The position numbers and the translations under genes were made by a program. From an uncultured Erysipelotrichaceae bacterium (lineage in GTDB: Bacteria > Bacillota_I > Bacilli_A > Erysipelotrichales > Erysipelotrichaceae): 64,000 nucleotides of DNA. The stretch covers positions 32,665 through 96,664 of the forward strand of contig CADABS010000007.1 of assembly GCA_902786245.1 (NCBI GenBank). Reading direction: 5' to 3'. A model generated the notes under the pieces. It saw nothing but the letters and a program-made list of their open reading frames with translations, was not told where the DNA came from and did no database searches. Positions 40,444-49,777 of this stretch are shown here, piece after piece (position 1 is the stretch's first letter; each line of letters begins with the position of its first letter).

Positions 40444-41296
40444 GATGCTTCACCTGCCTTGCAATGACCTTTGCCAGGCCGTCAATATCCTGTACTTCCT
40501 GCGGCACCTCGAATCCGTACTGCACAAGCAGATCTTTCATCCGGATCAGGGCCGGCGGCAGGATATTCATTTCACGGCACAGCGAGGAATCTCTGAAGAA
40601 TTCACTGACCGGTGCATGCATGCGGATCTTTCCGTTTTCCACGACAACGACATTGTCGCAATGGGAGAACACCTGTTCCATGTCATGGGTGACGATCAGG
40701 ATCGTCTTCTGATATTTCTTGTTCAGGGAATGGAACAGTTCCATCATCTGGATCGTACCGAGCGGATCCAGACCGGCAGTCGGCTCATCCAGGACAAGAA
40801 CGGAAGGATTCATTGCCAGAATGCCGGCAATTGCCGCTCTGCGCTTCTGACCGCCGCTGAGCTCCAGCGGACTCTTTTCAAAAGTATCCTGACCGAGACC
40901 GACCAGCGTCAGTGCTTCCCGGGCTTTTGCCATCGCCTCTTCTTCGGTTGCGCCGAAGTTCTTCGGTCCGAAGGCGACATCCTTGATCACGGTTTCTTCA
41001 AAAAGCTGATACTCGGGGAACTGGAATACCAGGCCGACATCCTTGCGCAGGGATTTCAGCTTTTTCGGCTTTTCTCCGGCTTTGATCGTTCTGTCGAGAA
41101 TACAGATGGTTCCTTCGCTCGGCAGCAGCAGCGCATTGAGATGCTGAACAAGGGTACTCTTGCCGGAACCGGTCTGGCCGATGACTGCGGTGATCTTTCC
41201 TTCTTCGATCGTGACGCTGACATCATCCAGTGCTTTGTATTCATACGGTGTGCCGGCACTGTATACATGGCTTACATGTTCGAAAGAGATTGACAT
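40436..41296 (-). CDS. ecfA2: Energy-coupling factor ATPase EcfA2
   Basis: A 286-residue ATPase with Walker A GQTGSGKST, Q-loop VFQFPEYQLFEETV, signature LSGGQKRRAAIAGILAM, Walker B VLVLDEPTAGLD and H-loop VTHDMEQV. It powers vitamin and metal uptake together with EcfA1. The gene overlaps ecfA1 by 25 bases and ecfT by 8. Confidence 0.96.
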   Translation of the reverse strand: MSISFEHVSHVYSAGTPYEYKALDDVSVTIEEGKITAVIGQTGSGKSTLVQHLNALLLPSEGTICILDRTIKAGEKPKKLKSLRKDVGLVFQFPEYQLFEETVIKDVAFGPKNFGATEEEAMAKAREALTLVGLGQDTFEKSPLELSGGQKRRAAIAGILAMNPSVLVLDEPTAGLDPLGTIQMMELFHSLNKKYQKTILIVTHDMEQVFSHCDNVVVVENGKIRMHAPVSEFFRDSSLCREMNILPPALIRMKDLLVQYGFEVPQEVQDIDGLAKVIARQVKHHG

Positions 41297-42093
41297 AATT
41301 CTTTCACCAGTCCTTCCATCGTAATATGCCTGCCGGCATCGACCCCCTGCTTCGCAAGGGCTGTACGCATCTTCAGACTGAACGGTACATCCAGCTGGAT
41401 CCTGCGCAGTTTTCTTTCATCGGTAAATACATCATGCGGCGTGCCTTCCATCACGAGCTTTCCGTTATCCAGGGCAAGCACGTAATCGGAATCCGCAACT
41501 TCGTCGATATCATGGGTAATGGATACGATCGTCAGATTGTTTTCCCTGTGCAGCTGGGAAATCACCTTCTTGATTTCATCCTTGCCCTGGGGATCGAGCA
41601 TGGCGGTCGCTTCATCGAAGATCAGCAGCTTCGGCTTCATCGCAAGGACACCGGCGATGGCGACTCTCTGTTTCTGGCCGCCGCTCAGTCTGGTCGGTTC
41701 ATGATCGAGATATTTGGTCATCTTTACCTTGGCGGCGTTGGTCTCAATGATGCCGTCCATTTCCGGCTGCGGCACATTGTGGTTTTCCAGTCCGAAGGCA
41801 ATATCATCTCTGACCGTCGATCCGATAAACTGGTTGTCGGGATTCTGAAAGACAATGCCGATCCGGGAGCGGATCTTTGTCAGGTTTTCCATGTTCAGTT
41901 CCAGACCGTCGATCTGAATCGATCCGCCCTGCTTCTCCAGCAGACCTGCCAGCAGCTTGGCAATCGTCGACTTGCCGGATCCGTTATGGCCTACGATCGT
42001 GGTATAGGAACCGTCGGGAATGCTGAAAGAAACATCGTCAATCGTCGTTTTCGTATCATCATAGGAGAACTTCAGATTCTTCACTTCAATCAC
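41272..42093 (-). CDS. ecfA1: Energy-coupling factor ATPase EcfA1
   Basis: A 273-residue ATPase with Walker A GHNGSGKST, Q-loop VFQNPDNQFIGSTV, signature LSGGQKQRVAIAGVLAM, Walker B LLIFDEATAMLD and H-loop ITHDIDEV. It starts with GTG at 42093 after AAAGGAGGAGAA and is the first gene of ecfA1-ecfA2-ecfT-truA, an order conserved in Bacillota. Confidence 0.96.
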   Translation of the reverse strand: MIEVKNLKFSYDDTKTTIDDVSFSIPDGSYTTIVGHNGSGKSTIAKLLAGLLEKQGGSIQIDGLELNMENLTKIRSRIGIVFQNPDNQFIGSTVRDDIAFGLENHNVPQPEMDGIIETNAAKVKMTKYLDHEPTRLSGGQKQRVAIAGVLAMKPKLLIFDEATAMLDPQGKDEIKKVISQLHRENNLTIVSITHDIDEVADSDYVLALDNGKLVMEGTPHDVFTDERKLRRIQLDVPFSLKMRTALAKQGVDAGRHITMEGLVKELCQSLSNM

Positions 42094-42215
42094 TGTATTC
42101 TCCTCCTTTCGTCCAATAACCTTATTAATATAACGTATCCTCTCCGTTTCGTCACGCCGGGTGCGGAAGAAATCATTGATTTATACCAAAAAAGGCATAA
42201 TGACAGACCGTTCCG

Positions 42216-42244
42216 CAAAAAAAGAAACCTCTGCGGGTTTCTTA
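42216..42244 (-). terminator. Terminator of the DUF4367-like protein gene
   Basis: AAGAAACC / AGGTTTCTT stem on the minus strand followed by TTTTTTGC. Confidence 0.85.
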
Positions 42245-42246
42245 TG

Positions 42247-42816
42247 CTACTTTGTCCTGCGGACAAGGTCTTCCATGGTTTCCTTCGGCAGCGGATGATC
42301 CAGAGCCATGATTGTATAGCTGTAATCCCCGTCTGTCCAGAAAGCCATGCCTACGGTATCGCCGTCGCCGCTTTCCTGCACTTCCAGTCCGTCCACGGTT
42401 TCAACGACAACGCTTCTGAACTGGCGGTTGGCCTGATAGATCTGCGCCCCGTTGCATGTATATGCCTTGGAAAACATGATACCTTCTTCCCCTGCTTCAT
42501 TGCGCCAGGAAACTTCCATGATCTGATAGGAGAACGTCCGGTAATGCACTGCCGGATAGTCTGTCAGCGGCTGATCCGGTGTTTCAAAATCAAATCCGGC
42601 ACTGACCTTTGCGGCAGCGTAGCCGGCCTGGTCGACCCAGACGGACTGGGTAGTCTGGCCGAATGCCGACTGCGGATTGACGCCGCATCCGTTGGCTGTC
42701 TCCGGTTCTGTTTTCCGGGATACGATCATGGCGATCATGACACCGACCGCCATAACGATGGCCAGTATGATCATATATGATTTCGCATATCCGCTTTTTC
42801 TGTTCTGCTCACTCAT
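42247..42816 (-). CDS. Membrane-anchored DUF4367-like protein
   Basis: A 189-residue protein with a short basic cytoplasmic start, one membrane helix (YMIILAIVMAVGVMIAMIV) and an outer domain. The domain resembles DUF4367, found at the ends of anti-sigma-like proteins: SAGFDFETPD, QIMEVSWRNEAGEEGIMFSK and the final YSYTIMALDHPLPKETMEDL. The start at 42816 follows GAGG; the earlier ATG five codons upstream overlaps it. Function unknown. Confidence 0.7.
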   Translation of the reverse strand: MSEQNRKSGYAKSYMIILAIVMAVGVMIAMIVSRKTEPETANGCGVNPQSAFGQTTQSVWVDQAGYAAAKVSAGFDFETPDQPLTDYPAVHYRTFSYQIMEVSWRNEAGEEGIMFSKAYTCNGAQIYQANRQFRSVVVETVDGLEVQESGDGDTVGMAFWTDGDYSYTIMALDHPLPKETMEDLVRRTK

Positions 42817-42831
42817 CCCTGTACCTCGCAT

Positions 42832-42855
42832 TAAAAGACCCGCTTCAGCGAGTCT
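42832..42855 (-). terminator. Terminator of the acidic membrane-anchored protein gene
   Basis: AGACTCGC / GCGGGTCT with a four-base loop on the minus strand, then TTTTAA, immediately after the stop codon at 42859. Confidence 0.65.
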
Positions 42856-42858
42856 AGC

Positions 42859-43386
42859 TCATGACCTCAGAATAAAGTACTCGTGGTATGTTCCCTCCAG
42901 GGCATTGACCTGGTTGGCAACGTTGAGCACATCGGAGAGAACAGCACCTTCCACCGTATAGAAGCGTCTGCTGACAGTCACCAGCAGCGGTGCATCGCTT
43001 TCCGCTGTATATCCGCTGTCCTTCATGATCTGCGCAAATGTCTCTGCCGTCTCCGCATTCGGGAATACGGCGTTGTGCGTGATCTGTATCAGTGTATCCT
43101 CCGGATATTCATCCATGTGGATATGGTCTTTTCTGAGTTCTTCTTCCACGAAGTCCGGATCCAGGTACGGGTATACCGAACAGATTTCCTGTACCTGCTG
43201 AGGTCTTGTCCGGATATCTTTCTCCGGTTCCTCATCTGTGTCGCTGATCCGGATGAAACGGATTTCTTCTTCCTCTTCTTCCGGTTCTTTCTTTTCTTCT
43301 TTCTGGTCAGCCAGAGTCTTATAGACCAGAGCTGCGGCGATTCCGGCGGCAGTCAGAAGCGCGCCTGCTATCGTTCTGCGGAACAT
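42859..43386 (-). CDS. Hypothetical anchored acidic protein
   Basis: A 175-residue protein. An N-terminal membrane segment (TIAGALLTAAGIAAALVYKTLA) is followed by a very acidic run (residues about 30-58, many Glu and Asp), and a folded part with YPYLDPDFVEEELRKD and VFPNAETAETFAQIMKDSGY. The acidic stretch without Cys suggests an intracellular or surface spacer. GGAGGGACAG precedes the ATG; a TGC-TAGAAT promoter lies at 43418-43426. I do not recognise the family. Confidence 0.65.
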   Translation of the reverse strand: MFRRTIAGALLTAAGIAAALVYKTLADQKEEKKEPEEEEEEIRFIRISDTDEEPEKDIRTRPQQVQEICSVYPYLDPDFVEEELRKDHIHMDEYPEDTLIQITHNAVFPNAETAETFAQIMKDSGYTAESDAPLLVTVSRRFYTVEGAVLSDVLNVANQVNALEGTYHEYFILRS

Positions 43387-43417
43387 ATCTGTCCCTCCTT
43401 ATGTATGCAATAGCACC

Positions 43418-43426
43418 ATTCTAGCA
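43418..43426 (-). promoter_or_regulatory. Extended -10 promoter of the acidic protein gene
   Basis: TGC-TAGAAT on the minus strand, 31 bases before the ATG at 43386, separating this gene from the hom-lysC-asd operon. Confidence 0.55.
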
Positions 43427-43428
43427 CA

Positions 43429-44412
43429 TCAGTGCGCAAGAAGGTACTCCATGATCTGCACGGCATTGGCCGCTGCGCCTTTTCTGATCTGATCGCCGCA
43501 GCACCAGACGCTGATTCCGTTTTCACTGCACAGATCGCGGCGGATCCGTCCGGCATAGACAATATCCTGATCGGATGTCTCCAGCGGCGAAGGCACATGG
43601 TCTTCCACGAGTCTGACACCGTCAAAGGCATTGAGCGCTTCTTTATAATCGTCCAGCGATACATAATCTTCCGTGACTGCCGTCAGGGAAATGGAATGGG
43701 AACGGTAGACGGGTACGCGTACGCATGTGCATGTGACATTGAGCTGCGGCAGATGCAGGATCTTTCTTCCCTCATTCTGCATTTTCATCTCTTCCGTCGT
43801 ATATCCGTTTTCTGTATAGGAACCGATCTCGGCAATGCAGTTGAATGCGATCTGCTGGGGGAAGACCTTGATTTCCGCCGGTTTTCCTTCAGCCAGATCT
43901 CTGACCTGGTTTTCCAGTTCATACAGACCGCCGATGCCTGCTCCGGATACCGCCTGGTATGTCGAGGCATTGACTGCCCTGATCGGGCTGAGCTTTGCCA
44001 GCGGTGCCAGTGCCATCATCGAGATGATCGTCGAGCAGTTGGGATTGGCGATGATGCCATTGTGCTTCAGAGCGTCTTCGCCGTTGATTTCGGGAACGAC
44101 CAGCGGTACATCTTCTTCCAGACGGAAGGCGCTGGAATTGTCGATATAGACCGCACCCGCTTCTTTGACCATCGGCCTGTATTCCTTTGACAGTGCGTTC
44201 GATACGGCACCGAGCACGAAATCAAGACCGTTCAGTCTTTCCTGCGTTACGGTTTCAACGGTGAGTTTCTGATCTTTAAACGGTATTTCTGTTCCGGCCG
44301 AGCGGCTGCTTGCGAATACGCGGATTTCTTCCGCGTCAATGTTTCTTTCCGCGATGCATTCCAGCATCTGTCTGCCGACAGCGCCGGTGGCACCGAGTAT
44401 TCCGATTTTCAT
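43429..44412 (-). CDS. asd: Aspartate-semialdehyde dehydrogenase
   Basis: A 327-residue NADPH-dependent enzyme making aspartate semialdehyde from aspartyl phosphate. GILGATGAVGRQML binds NADP; the catalytic Cys lies in IANPNCSTIISM; YQAVSGAGIGGLYEL and RVPVYRSHSISL carry substrate and catalytic His residues. Last gene of hom-lysC-asd; its ATG overlaps the lysC stop by one base (TAATG). Serves threonine, methionine, lysine and cell-wall diaminopimelate. Confidence 0.97.
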   Translation of the reverse strand: MKIGILGATGAVGRQMLECIAERNIDAEEIRVFASSRSAGTEIPFKDQKLTVETVTQERLNGLDFVLGAVSNALSKEYRPMVKEAGAVYIDNSSAFRLEEDVPLVVPEINGEDALKHNGIIANPNCSTIISMMALAPLAKLSPIRAVNASTYQAVSGAGIGGLYELENQVRDLAEGKPAEIKVFPQQIAFNCIAEIGSYTENGYTTEEMKMQNEGRKILHLPQLNVTCTCVRVPVYRSHSISLTAVTEDYVSLDDYKEALNAFDGVRLVEDHVPSPLETSDQDIVYAGRIRRDLCSENGISVWCCGDQIRKGAAANAVQIMEYLLAH

Positions 44413-45746
44413 TACCTGCTATCCTCCGCAATAAATTTATCATAGATGCACTGAATTGCCTTTTCAAAGTCTCTGTTTTCAACACCGACGACGATCGTCA
44501 GTTCATCCGAGCTCTGGCTGATGGTTTTGATATTGATCTGGCTGCGGCCGAATTCCGACAGAAGCCTGCCCGACATGCCGGGCACTGCTTTCATGCCTCT
44601 GCCCACCACCGCAATCAGGGCCAGACGCTCTTCCATCTTCAGATCATCCGGATTGAATTCCTTTTTCAGTCTCGACATGATCTCATAGACGCAATGCTCA
44701 ACGGCTGAAGTCTGCACGATGACCGAGAACGTATCGACGGTGACCGGAACGCTTTCAACGGACACATGATATTCCTCGAACACGGACAGGATGCGCCTCA
44801 GGAATCCGACTTCCGCCGAACTGTGGCTTTTGACCAGTGTAATAACCGTAAAATCCTTTCTGCCGGTGATGCCGGTAACCGCATGCGGCGGTTCAATTGC
44901 GTCATATTCGCTGCAGTCATTGAGAATCATCGTACCGGGATTGTCCGGATCATTGGTGTTGCGGATATTGATCGGGATGTTCTTGGAACGGACCGGGAAT
45001 ACCGCATCATCATGGAGAACATTGGCACCCATATAGCTCATGCCGCGCAGTTCGTTGTAAGTAATGCGGGGAATCCGCATGGGACTGTCGATGATCCGCG
45101 GATCGGCTACCAGGAATCCGGAGACATCGGTCCAGTTTTCGTATACGTCCGCATCGATGACATTGGCTATGACGGAACCGGTGATATCCGATCCGCCCCG
45201 GCTCATGATCCGGATCACGCCGTTGGGCAGAGCACCGTAGAAGCCCGGTATCACGATTTTCCGTTCCGTCGCGGATATGCTTTTGAGTTTCTCATCGGTG
45301 CGCTGCAGATCGATTTCCCCGTCAAAGCGGAAAGCGATCACATCTGCCGCATCCGCGAAATCCGCATCGAGATATTCTGCCAGGCACAGAGCCGTCAGGT
45401 ATTCGCCCCGGCTGACGAGATAGTCGATGGATATGCCCCGCTTCAGCTGCTTTTCGATGACGGAGAATTCTTTATCCAGATCGACGTGCAGACCGAGATC
45501 CTTTTTGATCCGGTAATACTTGTCCTTGATCAGACCGAATATCTGTTCATGCGATACGCCGTAGCGGATATGCGCTTCGCACAGGAACAGAAGATCCGTG
45601 ATCTTATGGTCTTCATGCGATTCCTTGCCGCAGGCACTGGTAACGATGAATCTGCGGTCCGGATCTGCATCGATAATGCTTTTTACTTTCCGGAACTGGG
45701 TGCTGTTGGCAACACTGGATCCGCCGAATTTGACGACCTTGATCAT
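44412..45746 (-). CDS. lysC: Aspartate kinase with two ACT domains
   Basis: A 444-residue kinase phosphorylating aspartate. The catalytic part has KVVKFGGSSVANS at the start, SRGEYLTALCLAEYL, VIPGFYGA and SRGGSDITGSVIANV. Two ACT domains near the C-terminus (SSAEVGFLRRILSVFEEYHV and VPGMSGRLLSEFGRSQINIK) should bind end-product amino acids for feedback control. The ATG overlaps the hom stop (ATGA). Which amino acid inhibits it cannot be told. Confidence 0.96.
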   Translation of the reverse strand: MIKVVKFGGSSVANSTQFRKVKSIIDADPDRRFIVTSACGKESHEDHKITDLLFLCEAHIRYGVSHEQIFGLIKDKYYRIKKDLGLHVDLDKEFSVIEKQLKRGISIDYLVSRGEYLTALCLAEYLDADFADAADVIAFRFDGEIDLQRTDEKLKSISATERKIVIPGFYGALPNGVIRIMSRGGSDITGSVIANVIDADVYENWTDVSGFLVADPRIIDSPMRIPRITYNELRGMSYMGANVLHDDAVFPVRSKNIPINIRNTNDPDNPGTMILNDCSEYDAIEPPHAVTGITGRKDFTVITLVKSHSSAEVGFLRRILSVFEEYHVSVESVPVTVDTFSVIVQTSAVEHCVYEIMSRLKKEFNPDDLKMEERLALIAVVGRGMKAVPGMSGRLLSEFGRSQINIKTISQSSDELTIVVGVENRDFEKAIQCIYDKFIAEDSR

Positions 45747-46891
45747 TCAGCCACCTCAGCGATGAACAGATCCTGATCTGCCAGTGTCCGGATGGCATTC
45801 TCCGCTTCCAGAACAGATATTTTCTTTGTCAGGATCGCATGGTCTCCGACCCGCTGATCGGTGATCGAAGCCAGCAGCGCATCCTTCACGGTACGGATAT
45901 AATAGATACCCTGATGGAACTGATTGTCGATCGGCACACGGGTCTTGGGATTGATCTCAGAATCCTGGTCTTTCCAGATGTCGATGACATTCTGCACGAC
46001 CGCATGGGCGGTGGGAAGCGATCCGGCTCCCTGGCCGACAAATGCCGCACTGCCCAGGGTTTTTGAATTCGATTCAATGGCATTGAAATTCAGCGGAATA
46101 TTGGCAAAGACATCATCCGCATGCAGGAAGACCGGAATAACCATGGCACTGATATAATCCGTATGCCATTCGCCCTTTCCCATCAGTTTGCAGGCATAGC
46201 CGCTGTCCCGGCAGAACTGCAGATCCTGCGCGGTGATATTGCGGATGCCGTATGTCAGGATCTTTTCCGCATCGACGATTGCATCAAATGCCTTGGCACA
46301 GGACAGAGCGACTTTATAGCGGACATCATAGCCGTCGATATCATCGGTCGGATCCTGTTCGGCATAGCCGAGTTTCTGTGCTTCTTTGAGCATATCCGCG
46401 AAATCTCTGTTTTCATGGAACATGCGCTCAAGAATATAATTGGTCGTTCCGTTGAAGATACCGCGGAAGGAGACAATATCATCGACTCGTCTGGTTCTGT
46501 CCAGAGATGCCATCCAGGGGATGCCGCCGCCACAGGAAGCTTCGTAATGAATTGTCACGCCGTTTTCTCTTGCCGTATCGAACAGGTCGCCGCAGAATGT
46601 CGCCAGCATCTTCTTGTTCGAAGTGACAACATGCTTTCCTGCCTGCAGTGCCCGTTTCGCATATGTATGGGCCGGTTCGAGTCCGCCCATGCATTCTGCA
46701 ACCACCTGAATTTCAGGATCATTGATAATGTCATCTGCGTTCAGGGTCGTTCTCGGATCGGTCATTTCCGTTTCATCTTTCACCAGAATTGCGGTGACCT
46801 CAAGTTCTCTGACTTCCCATGTTGCGCCTTCATCAATGATCGTTCTGACGCCGCTGCCGACGACGCCATGTCCCAATAAGCCAACTTTCAT
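45743..46891 (-). CDS. hom: Homoserine dehydrogenase (short form without ACT domain)
   Basis: A 382-residue enzyme reducing aspartate semialdehyde to homoserine. GLLGHGVVGSGVRTII is the NAD(P) loop; VVTSNKKMLATF, EASCGGGIPWMASL, RGIFNGTTNYILERM and the catalytic region LGYAEQDPTDDIDGYDVRYK are all present. It stops after the catalytic domain; the regulatory ACT domain of the usual 430-residue enzymes is missing. A free ACT protein is encoded in the divergent thr operon. Start at 46891 chosen by the GLLGHG motif and CAGGAT before it. Confidence 0.95.
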   Translation of the reverse strand: MKVGLLGHGVVGSGVRTIIDEGATWEVRELEVTAILVKDETEMTDPRTTLNADDIINDPEIQVVAECMGGLEPAHTYAKRALQAGKHVVTSNKKMLATFCGDLFDTARENGVTIHYEASCGGGIPWMASLDRTRRVDDIVSFRGIFNGTTNYILERMFHENRDFADMLKEAQKLGYAEQDPTDDIDGYDVRYKVALSCAKAFDAIVDAEKILTYGIRNITAQDLQFCRDSGYACKLMGKGEWHTDYISAMVIPVFLHADDVFANIPLNFNAIESNSKTLGSAAFVGQGAGSLPTAHAVVQNVIDIWKDQDSEINPKTRVPIDNQFHQGIYYIRTVKDALLASITDQRVGDHAILTKKISVLEAENAIRTLADQDLFIAEVAE

Positions 46892-46924
46892 ATCCTGCCC
46901 TCTGTTTCTAAAACGAATACACTT

Positions 46925-46937
46925 GTGTTTAAAACAC
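46925..46937. promoter_or_regulatory. Perfect inverted repeat between hom and thrC
   Basis: GTGTTT-A-AAACAC in the 89-base gap between the divergent starts of hom and thrC. Its central place makes it a candidate operator for both operons. Confidence 0.4.
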
Positions 46938-46980
46938 GAACATAGTATCATTTTCATGCGTACTTTACAAGGAGGTATTT

Positions 46981-48468
46981 ATGCCCGTTTATATCAGTTC
47001 GAGAAACAGGGAAAATTCCTGTACTTCACATGAAGCAGTCATTCAGGGTCTGGCCGCAGACGGCGGTCTCTACACCCCTGCTTCTATCGATTCCTGCATT
47101 GACGTAAAGGACCTGATCCATGCCTCCTACCAGGAAACCGCCATGGCCGTACTGCAGGCAATGTGCAGCGACTACAGCCATGAAGAACTGCATGCATGTG
47201 TGTACGGTGCCTATGATACAAAGTTCGATACGGATGAGATCGTTCCCGTCACGGCAACCCGGGACGGATGGATGATGGAGCTCTGGCACGGACCGACCAG
47301 CGCATTCAAGGATATCGCTCTGACGATCCTGCCCCGGCTTCTGACCGCTGCATACAGGAAGGAAAACCGGAATGACCTGGTTTCGATCCTGACGGCGACC
47401 AGCGGCGATACAGGCAAAGCAGCACTGTCCGGATTTGCGGATGTGCCGCATACCGCTATTACGGTATTCTATCCCGAAATCGGCGTATCCGCCATACAGA
47501 AGATGCAGATGCGCACCAGCCGGGGAAACAATGTAAAAGTCATCGCAGTCAGAGGAAACTTCGACGACTGCCAGCGGATGGTCAAGGAGGCTGTTTCTTC
47601 TGCAAAAGTGAAGAATGCCTGCCATGGCGTCACCATCTCTTCTGCCAACTCTATCAATGCCGGCCGGCTGATTCCCCAGATCACCTATTATTTCTATGCC
47701 TATGCACAGCTGGTAAAACGCGGTGCGGTTCGATGCGGAGATCCGGTGAGTTTCTGTGTTCCGACCGGAAACTTCGGCGATATTCTGGCCGGATATCTGG
47801 CAAAACTGCTCGGTCTGCCGGTGCATAAGCTGATCTGTGCGTCCAACTCCAATCATGTCCTGACCGATTTCTTTGAAACAGGCACCTATTCTCTCGACAG
47901 AGAATTCATTACGACGATTTCCCCTTCCATGGATATTCTGATTTCTTCCAATCTCGAGCGTCTGCTGTTCATGCTGAGCGGCAATGACGATGCATTTGTC
48001 AGAAAATGCATGGCGGACCTGCAGGAAAAAGGCAGCTATTCCATTCCTAGGGACATGCTGGAGGAAATGCAGAAAACATTTGCCGGCGCATGGGCGGACG
48101 AAGATGCATGCCGCAGAGAAATCCGGCGCATGTACGAAGAAGAAGGCATCGTCATCGATCCCCATACATCCGTCGCATTCTGCGGTCTGAAACAGTACCG
48201 GAAAGCAAGCGGCGATGATACTCCCTGTATCGTCCTGTCCACCGCTTCCCCGTATAAATTCTCAAAAGATGTACTTGCCAGTCTCGGAGCGGAAGAAACA
48301 GATGATGATTTTGCGGCGATGGAGAAACTGCATGAACTCTCCGGCATGCCGGTGCCGAAAGGCCTGGCAGAACTGAAAGAACTGCCGCTGCGTTTCCATG
48401 AAGTGATCGATATCGAAGACGGCATGAAAACGATTGCGAAGCGTATGGAGGAACTCAGTCATGATTGA
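46981..48468 (+). CDS. thrC: Threonine synthase
   Basis: A 495-residue PLP enzyme converting phosphohomoserine to threonine. Marks: YISSRNRENSCTSHEAVIQG, the PLP Lys in HGPTSAFKDIALTILP, TATSGDTGKAALSGF, SSANSINAGRLIPQITYYF and VPTGNFGDILAGYLAK. The length fits the longer bacterial/fungal type. CAAGGAGGT precedes the ATG. First gene of thrC-thrB-ACT protein. Confidence 0.97.
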   Translation: MPVYISSRNRENSCTSHEAVIQGLAADGGLYTPASIDSCIDVKDLIHASYQETAMAVLQAMCSDYSHEELHACVYGAYDTKFDTDEIVPVTATRDGWMMELWHGPTSAFKDIALTILPRLLTAAYRKENRNDLVSILTATSGDTGKAALSGFADVPHTAITVFYPEIGVSAIQKMQMRTSRGNNVKVIAVRGNFDDCQRMVKEAVSSAKVKNACHGVTISSANSINAGRLIPQITYYFYAYAQLVKRGAVRCGDPVSFCVPTGNFGDILAGYLAKLLGLPVHKLICASNSNHVLTDFFETGTYSLDREFITTISPSMDILISSNLERLLFMLSGNDDAFVRKCMADLQEKGSYSIPRDMLEEMQKTFAGAWADEDACRREIRRMYEEEGIVIDPHTSVAFCGLKQYRKASGDDTPCIVLSTASPYKFSKDVLASLGAEETDDDFAAMEKLHELSGMPVPKGLAELKELPLRFHEVIDIEDGMKTIAKRMEELSHD

Positions 48469-49345
48469 AATCAAGGCACCCGCTTCATCCGGAAACATGG
48501 GTCCGGGCTTTGACTGCATGGGCATGGCATTTGATGTATACAATACTTTTCTCGCAGAAAGAAATGATACGCTCCTGCTGGAAGGATGCGAAGAGCGTTT
48601 CAATAACGAAGACAACCTGTTTGCTGTTGCCTATCAGAGAGGCTGTCAGGCGATCGGCGTCACCGACAATGTCCATGCGGTATTTCAATGCGGTATTCCC
48701 GTATCCAGAGGCATGGGTTCTTCTGCCGCAATGATTGCCGGCGGTCTCTATGCGGCCTCTGCTCTGCATGGCAATGCCCTTACACAGGATCAGATCTTCC
48801 AGATCGCCAGTGAAATGGAGGGCCATCCCGACAATGCGGCACCCTGCATCTTCGGCAGTCTGACCGCATCTGCTCAGCGGGAAGACGGTTCCTGGATCCA
48901 CCGCCTTCTGCCCGTGCATGAAAGCTGGCTGTTCACTTATCTGATTCCCGATTTTGAAGTCACAACAGCGGAAGCACGGAAAATCCTGCCTCCCTCCTAC
49001 AGCCGCCATGATGCGGCCATGAATGCCGGCCATGCCGTTCTGATGGCCAGAGCCCTGCAGGACGGCGATGGAGAACTGCTGAAAACCGCAGCGGTCGACC
49101 ATATCCATGAACCGTACCGCTCGCAGCTGATCCACGGCTACAGTCAGATCAGAGAACTGACTGAAACGGATACCGGCGGAAAGATGATCATCAGCGGATC
49201 GGGATCCACCTGTCTGCTGATCCATCAGAAGCCTTTATCCGGAACATGTATCCATGCCGTTGAGAAAATGGAACATCACTGGCGGATCCTGCCGGTCCGG
49301 CCGGCCGAAGGCGGAACACTTGTCAGGGAGGCTGTCCATGAATAA
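48461..49345 (+). CDS. thrB: Homoserine kinase
   Basis: A 294-residue GHMP kinase phosphorylating homoserine. It begins MIEIKAPASSGNMGPGFDCM, carries the ATP loop VSRGMGSSAAMIAGGLYAA and ends with the GHMP C-terminal motif MIISGSGSTCLLIH. The ATG lies 8 bases inside thrC after GGAGG, so translation is coupled. A longer frame from 48434 is rejected. Confidence 0.96.
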   Translation: MIEIKAPASSGNMGPGFDCMGMAFDVYNTFLAERNDTLLLEGCEERFNNEDNLFAVAYQRGCQAIGVTDNVHAVFQCGIPVSRGMGSSAAMIAGGLYAASALHGNALTQDQIFQIASEMEGHPDNAAPCIFGSLTASAQREDGSWIHRLLPVHESWLFTYLIPDFEVTTAEARKILPPSYSRHDAAMNAGHAVLMARALQDGDGELLKTAAVDHIHEPYRSQLIHGYSQIRELTETDTGGKMIISGSGSTCLLIHQKPLSGTCIHAVEKMEHHWRILPVRPAEGGTLVREAVHE

Positions 49346-49775
49346 TGATTATCTGATCGTACACAAAAAAATCCTTCCCGAATATCTGGAAAAGGTCATT
49401 CAGGCAAGGGAACTGCTGGAACGCCATGAATGCGCAACCATTACGGAAGCGGTTCAGAGGACAGGCATATCCAGAAACACGTATTATAAGTATAAAGATT
49501 ATGTCTATGCGGAAAACAGCGGAACAGCACGGAGAAACGCTGTCATCAGCGTGATCCTGAAAGATGAGAAAGGTTCTCTTTCTTCTCTGATCAATGAGAT
49601 CACCCGCATGCATATCAGTATCCTGACGATATCGCAGGCAATCCCGATCAGCGGAAGAGCCAATGTCCTGATGTCTCTGGATATTTCAGCGATGGAATGC
49701 ACGATGGATGAACTTCTTGCCGCAATGAAAACGATTCCTTCGGTACGGAAAGCGCATCTGGACGCAATGGAGTAA
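49338..49775 (+). CDS. HTH and ACT domain protein, PheB-like
   Basis: A 145-residue protein. The first 65 residues hold a helix-turn-helix-like region (TITEAVQRTGISRNTYYKYK); the rest is an ACT domain (NAVISVILKDEKGSLSSLIN, HISILTISQAIPISGRANVLM). This is the UPF0735/PheB type of B. subtilis. Overlap of 8 bases with thrB and a good GGGAGG show that it belongs to the threonine operon. It is a likely amino-acid-responsive regulator or the missing ACT subunit for the short homoserine dehydrogenase; both are inference. Confidence 0.88.
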   Translation: MNNDYLIVHKKILPEYLEKVIQARELLERHECATITEAVQRTGISRNTYYKYKDYVYAENSGTARRNAVISVILKDEKGSLSSLINEITRMHISILTISQAIPISGRANVLMSLDISAMECTMDELLAAMKTIPSVRKAHLDAME

Positions 49776-49777
49776 AT

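Noticed and set aside
41326..42780. A 484-codon plus-strand open frame over ecfA1 and the DUF4367-like gene
   Set aside because: Antisense shadow spanning two genes and their intergenic gap; no domain and no ribosome site.
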